Shown here piece after piece: positions 61,329 through 64,000 of a DNA stretch of 64,000 nt. The translations under genes were made by a program, and so were the position numbers. Below the pieces are notes generated by a model, which saw only the letters and a list, made by a program, of their open reading frames with translations, ran no database searches and was not told the origin of the DNA. The stretch's first letter is position 1; every line of letters begins with the position of its first letter. Source of the DNA: Allium sativum. Taxonomy: Eukaryota; Streptophyta; Magnoliopsida; Asparagales; Amaryllidaceae. The stretch is from contig CM060911.1 in the NCBI GenBank assembly GCA_030737875.1, positions 51,167,001 through 51,231,000 on the forward strand, in the 5' to 3' direction.

Positions 61329-63424
61329 TAAATAAAATCAATTAGCTAAAGTTTTGCAATTCTTATTTAAAAAATTATAGAAGTAACCATTTCAAAATGA
61401 ATACCACATTTATATTAAGTAAAATGCAAAACAAAAAAGAAAACTGTATATATACCTAAAAACTTTTATAAGCCTATTGTTGGAGAACCAAAAAATAAAA
61501 GCAGAGATAGGTAACATTTAGGATTTGTATAAAGTTGCAATAGCTTTTTAGTTAACTTATAAAGCAACCAATTTGGGTTTTATACAATTAGTACAAACCA
61601 ATCAATAATTGATTACCTAAAGGCAGAAATTGTATGGTCTTGGATTGCTCCAAGATGAATGTCAGTAGCGACTCTCAAATTTATATCCTATTCAGTGAGT
61701 TTCTAATTCCAAAATAAACTCAACTAATTATAATACAAGAAAAAATGGTTAGCGTAATTAGTTAGAGAAAATAATAATCTATATCATATAAAGAGAGTCT
61801 TTCCCCAAATAAGCAAGATAATCTTCATTCTCAAATACCAATATCTTAAAAGCGCTGTCATAAATGGAAATTACAAAGCAAAAATAGTAAAAATTTAATA
61901 TCAAGTATGCTATAAATGAAGGAAGATCAAGCATCTGTATTAATAATGTTGTAGAACATCATAGTAAGAACTATCTACAAAAAACGAGTTGGGCTAATTC
62001 TAGCTTTTAGGCAAAACTAACTAAAAATGATGATTTGTGTTATGTATATGCTAACATAAATTAGTTATGGAATAAAACCATAGGTGTAACTGTAGACATT
62101 AAAGTCATTATGATTTATTATTTGAATTTATTAAATGAGAAGAAAGAGTTGAAAATGTGAATACTCTGTTTGTATAGCAAAATAGATATGGTGTTTCCTA
62201 TTAAGGAAAATATACGCTAAATTGGGTTTTGTATTATATACCCTATTAAAATTCCTTTTTACAAAGTCGTTACTCATCAGATTTGGAAGCATAGATTATT
62301 CCTATATCACCATAGCGGATAGCCTGTGGGTAGCTTGATACTCGAGCACAGTTGATGATATGAGCTGTAAACGGCGAGGATACTCAAATGAAACTTTGAG
62401 ACTGGTTAAGTGTGGAAGTACACCAGGATGAATATATCATTGACGAAGATCCGGGGTGATGAAACAAAACTTATGAATTCAAAGCGGTAGACATTGGTTA
62501 GTTGGAGTTCCAAAGAAGAAGCATATCAGATCGACCTAGATATGATGCAACTAAAGATCAACTTCAACTTCAGATCGGTACATGGTGGATTGGCATCTAG
62601 TTTAGGATGAACCATAACGGGATGCTTGCATCAACTTCGAAGGAAGATCACTGGATAGACTTTGGATCAGGAGCTGATCCAGAATCAATTATCATTGACG
62701 ATAAAAAGCTCAAGCAGAAGGGGATCAATGTGACGAATCACTAAACATTGGTTGAACAAGAATCTGGATCGGTACCAATTCGAGTAGCCACAGATCAATA
62801 TTGATCTTGATCCCAATATTGAGTAATCTAGTCCATATTTTTTAGACTGGGTTGCCTCTCCTCCCCCAACTTCTTAGCAAATTTTCTGGTCAATTCGAAA
62901 TGAACTGCAGCTATAAGTTGACCACCTATGACACTTAGAATCAGGATCATTTCTGGAAAACAAGCTAAAATTACAATTTTCCAAACAAGTCTCCAACTTC
63001 TACTCTCTTCATTCTAAGTCAACGCAGTTGTACACGTAATCAAGTAGTGTAAATAATAGATTGTTACGAGTAGATGTAGGTTAGGATTTGTTGAAAACTA
63101 TAGAATTTATTGTCTTCTCGTTATTTTTCTACTTCCAAGATCTGTTATGTGATTGAATTTGTAATCGTCCTACGACCACAAAATACTTCGGTGTTAGTTA
63201 CAGAATCCATTGCACAAATATTGGCATTGCAGGAAGGGGGATTAAACTTAGAATTTAGATCTGAAGAAGCTTGAAGAGAATCAGCAATGGCCAAAACGAA
63301 GATAAAAGGAACTCAAGCTAAAGGAATTGGATATAAAGGAAGACAAAAGGGTTCCTTAAGTGGAAACCATTCCATATACCTTTGTGGATAATGTGCTGAA
63401 TAAACATCAAGTAAGGCTGGTTAG
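61329..63424. other. Unassigned sequence
   Basis: About 2.1 kb with no open frame of note. 62230-63420 is less AT-rich and has purine-rich, plant-like words (GATCAACTTCAACTTCAGATC), but no protein domain or repeat boundary I can support. It may be the decayed interior of another element. Confidence 0.4.
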
Positions 63425-64000
63425 TGTAACGTCCCAGATGTTTAGCTGTTTTATAATGAACATTTAAATTTATTTTAATATTGAATTTATCGATTTAATA
63501 ATCGATATTCAATTTAATATCAGATATATTGGATTATCGTAATATGGAAACGATAACAATTGAATTCAGAATTTAAAACCGAATTAAAACAATCAGTTGA
63601 ATAATATAAATTGTATATTGAATTAGAACAAAAATAATAATAATAATTTATTATCGATAAATTTAGTTGTTTGAAATCGATTTATATTTTAAATCAAATT
63701 TAATTTAAACCATTAATTTAAATTGTTATCTTCCTGTATAGTCGAATTACATTTCAGAATAGATTCCAGTGTGTTCAGAATAATGCTATAACTTGGAGAC
63801 ATCGGTCGTTAAGTTAAAATAAGGGTTCGTGGTTGAATTTAGGGACTACGAGATATATTAGTTATTTAGTTAATACAAAATCTAATTAAATTCTTTTTAG
63901 TTTCTCTAACCAGCCGACCTATGCTTAAGTAAAGCCATCCTAAAACTTAATCACGTAGATTATATTTTCCTCGAGCCGAATATATTGTCTCCTTCCTTCC
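63425..64000 (+). repeat. Start of a TGTAAC-type LTR, cut by the window edge
   Basis: TGTAACGTCCCAGATG begins at 63425. The following 570 bases match the first 600 bases of the LTR at 21480 in order (TTTATCGATTT, GGATTATCGTAATA, AACGATAA, then GGTCGTTAA near 63807). This shows that the 21480-22090 segment is a genuine LTR start, independent of its target duplication. Its end lies outside the window. Confidence 0.7.

Overview
This is plant nuclear DNA (a flowering plant by its element types) made almost entirely of transposable elements nested inside one another. I recognise no ordinary host gene. The evidence for a plant is a plant-type Helitron with an intron-containing RepHel gene and a companion RPA70-like gene, a chromodomain-type Ty3/Gypsy element, very long LTRs that begin TGTAAC and end TTACA, and AT-rich spacers with microsatellites. 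The species cannot be named from the sequence.

Layout. 1-6819: left remnant of an LTR element (minus orientation); its LTR (871-6819) contains a CCTAGG-rich tandem array that is split by a 4.97-kb solo LTR (1666-6631, target duplication CCACG). 6856-21131: a decayed plus-strand LTR, split by a complete but mutated Ty3/Gypsy chromovirus-like element (9466-20398, minus strand, LTRs of 2841 and 2980 bp, target duplication ACATT). 21480-45481: a solo LTR of about 6 kb (plus strand, target duplication AAAAC), split by an 18-kb Helitron (22091-40122, plus strand). 45609-54473: a second, minus-strand Helitron of 8.9 kb with clean termini but no recognisable Rep or helicase. 55357-59427: another solo LTR (plus strand, target duplication AAAAC) inserted in an old duplicated sequence with a period of about 850 bp. 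60476-61328: an 853-bp element with long terminal inverted repeats. 63425-64000: the start of another TGTAAC-type LTR that runs off the window.

The coding content is that of mobile elements. The large Helitron has a four-exon RepHel gene (27002-31892) that reads through without a lesion for 1461 codons. It carries the HUH nuclease motif, a two-tyrosine motif and a full set of PIF1-type helicase motifs. Downstream is a 12-exon RPA70-like gene (35553-39295) with one in-frame stop at codon 304, just before its zinc-binding domain. In plant Helitrons RepHel nicks and unwinds DNA, and the RPA-like protein is thought to bind single-stranded DNA. The Gypsy gag-pol is broken by several stops and frameshifts.

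The most novel signal is in the LTRs. The four copies that begin TGTAACACCCC or its equivalent share a long hairpin whose arms differ between copies but keep pairing (compensatory changes), tandemly doubled in three of them. The same LTRs share a TATA box near the start, a consensus splice donor a few hundred bases later and, near the end, a CAGAC/GTCTG mini-hairpin followed by a pyrimidine run of C6-C14 ending in CAG. Together this suggests that most of each LTR is a transcribed intron containing a conserved structured RNA. That is a hypothesis from sequence reading only.
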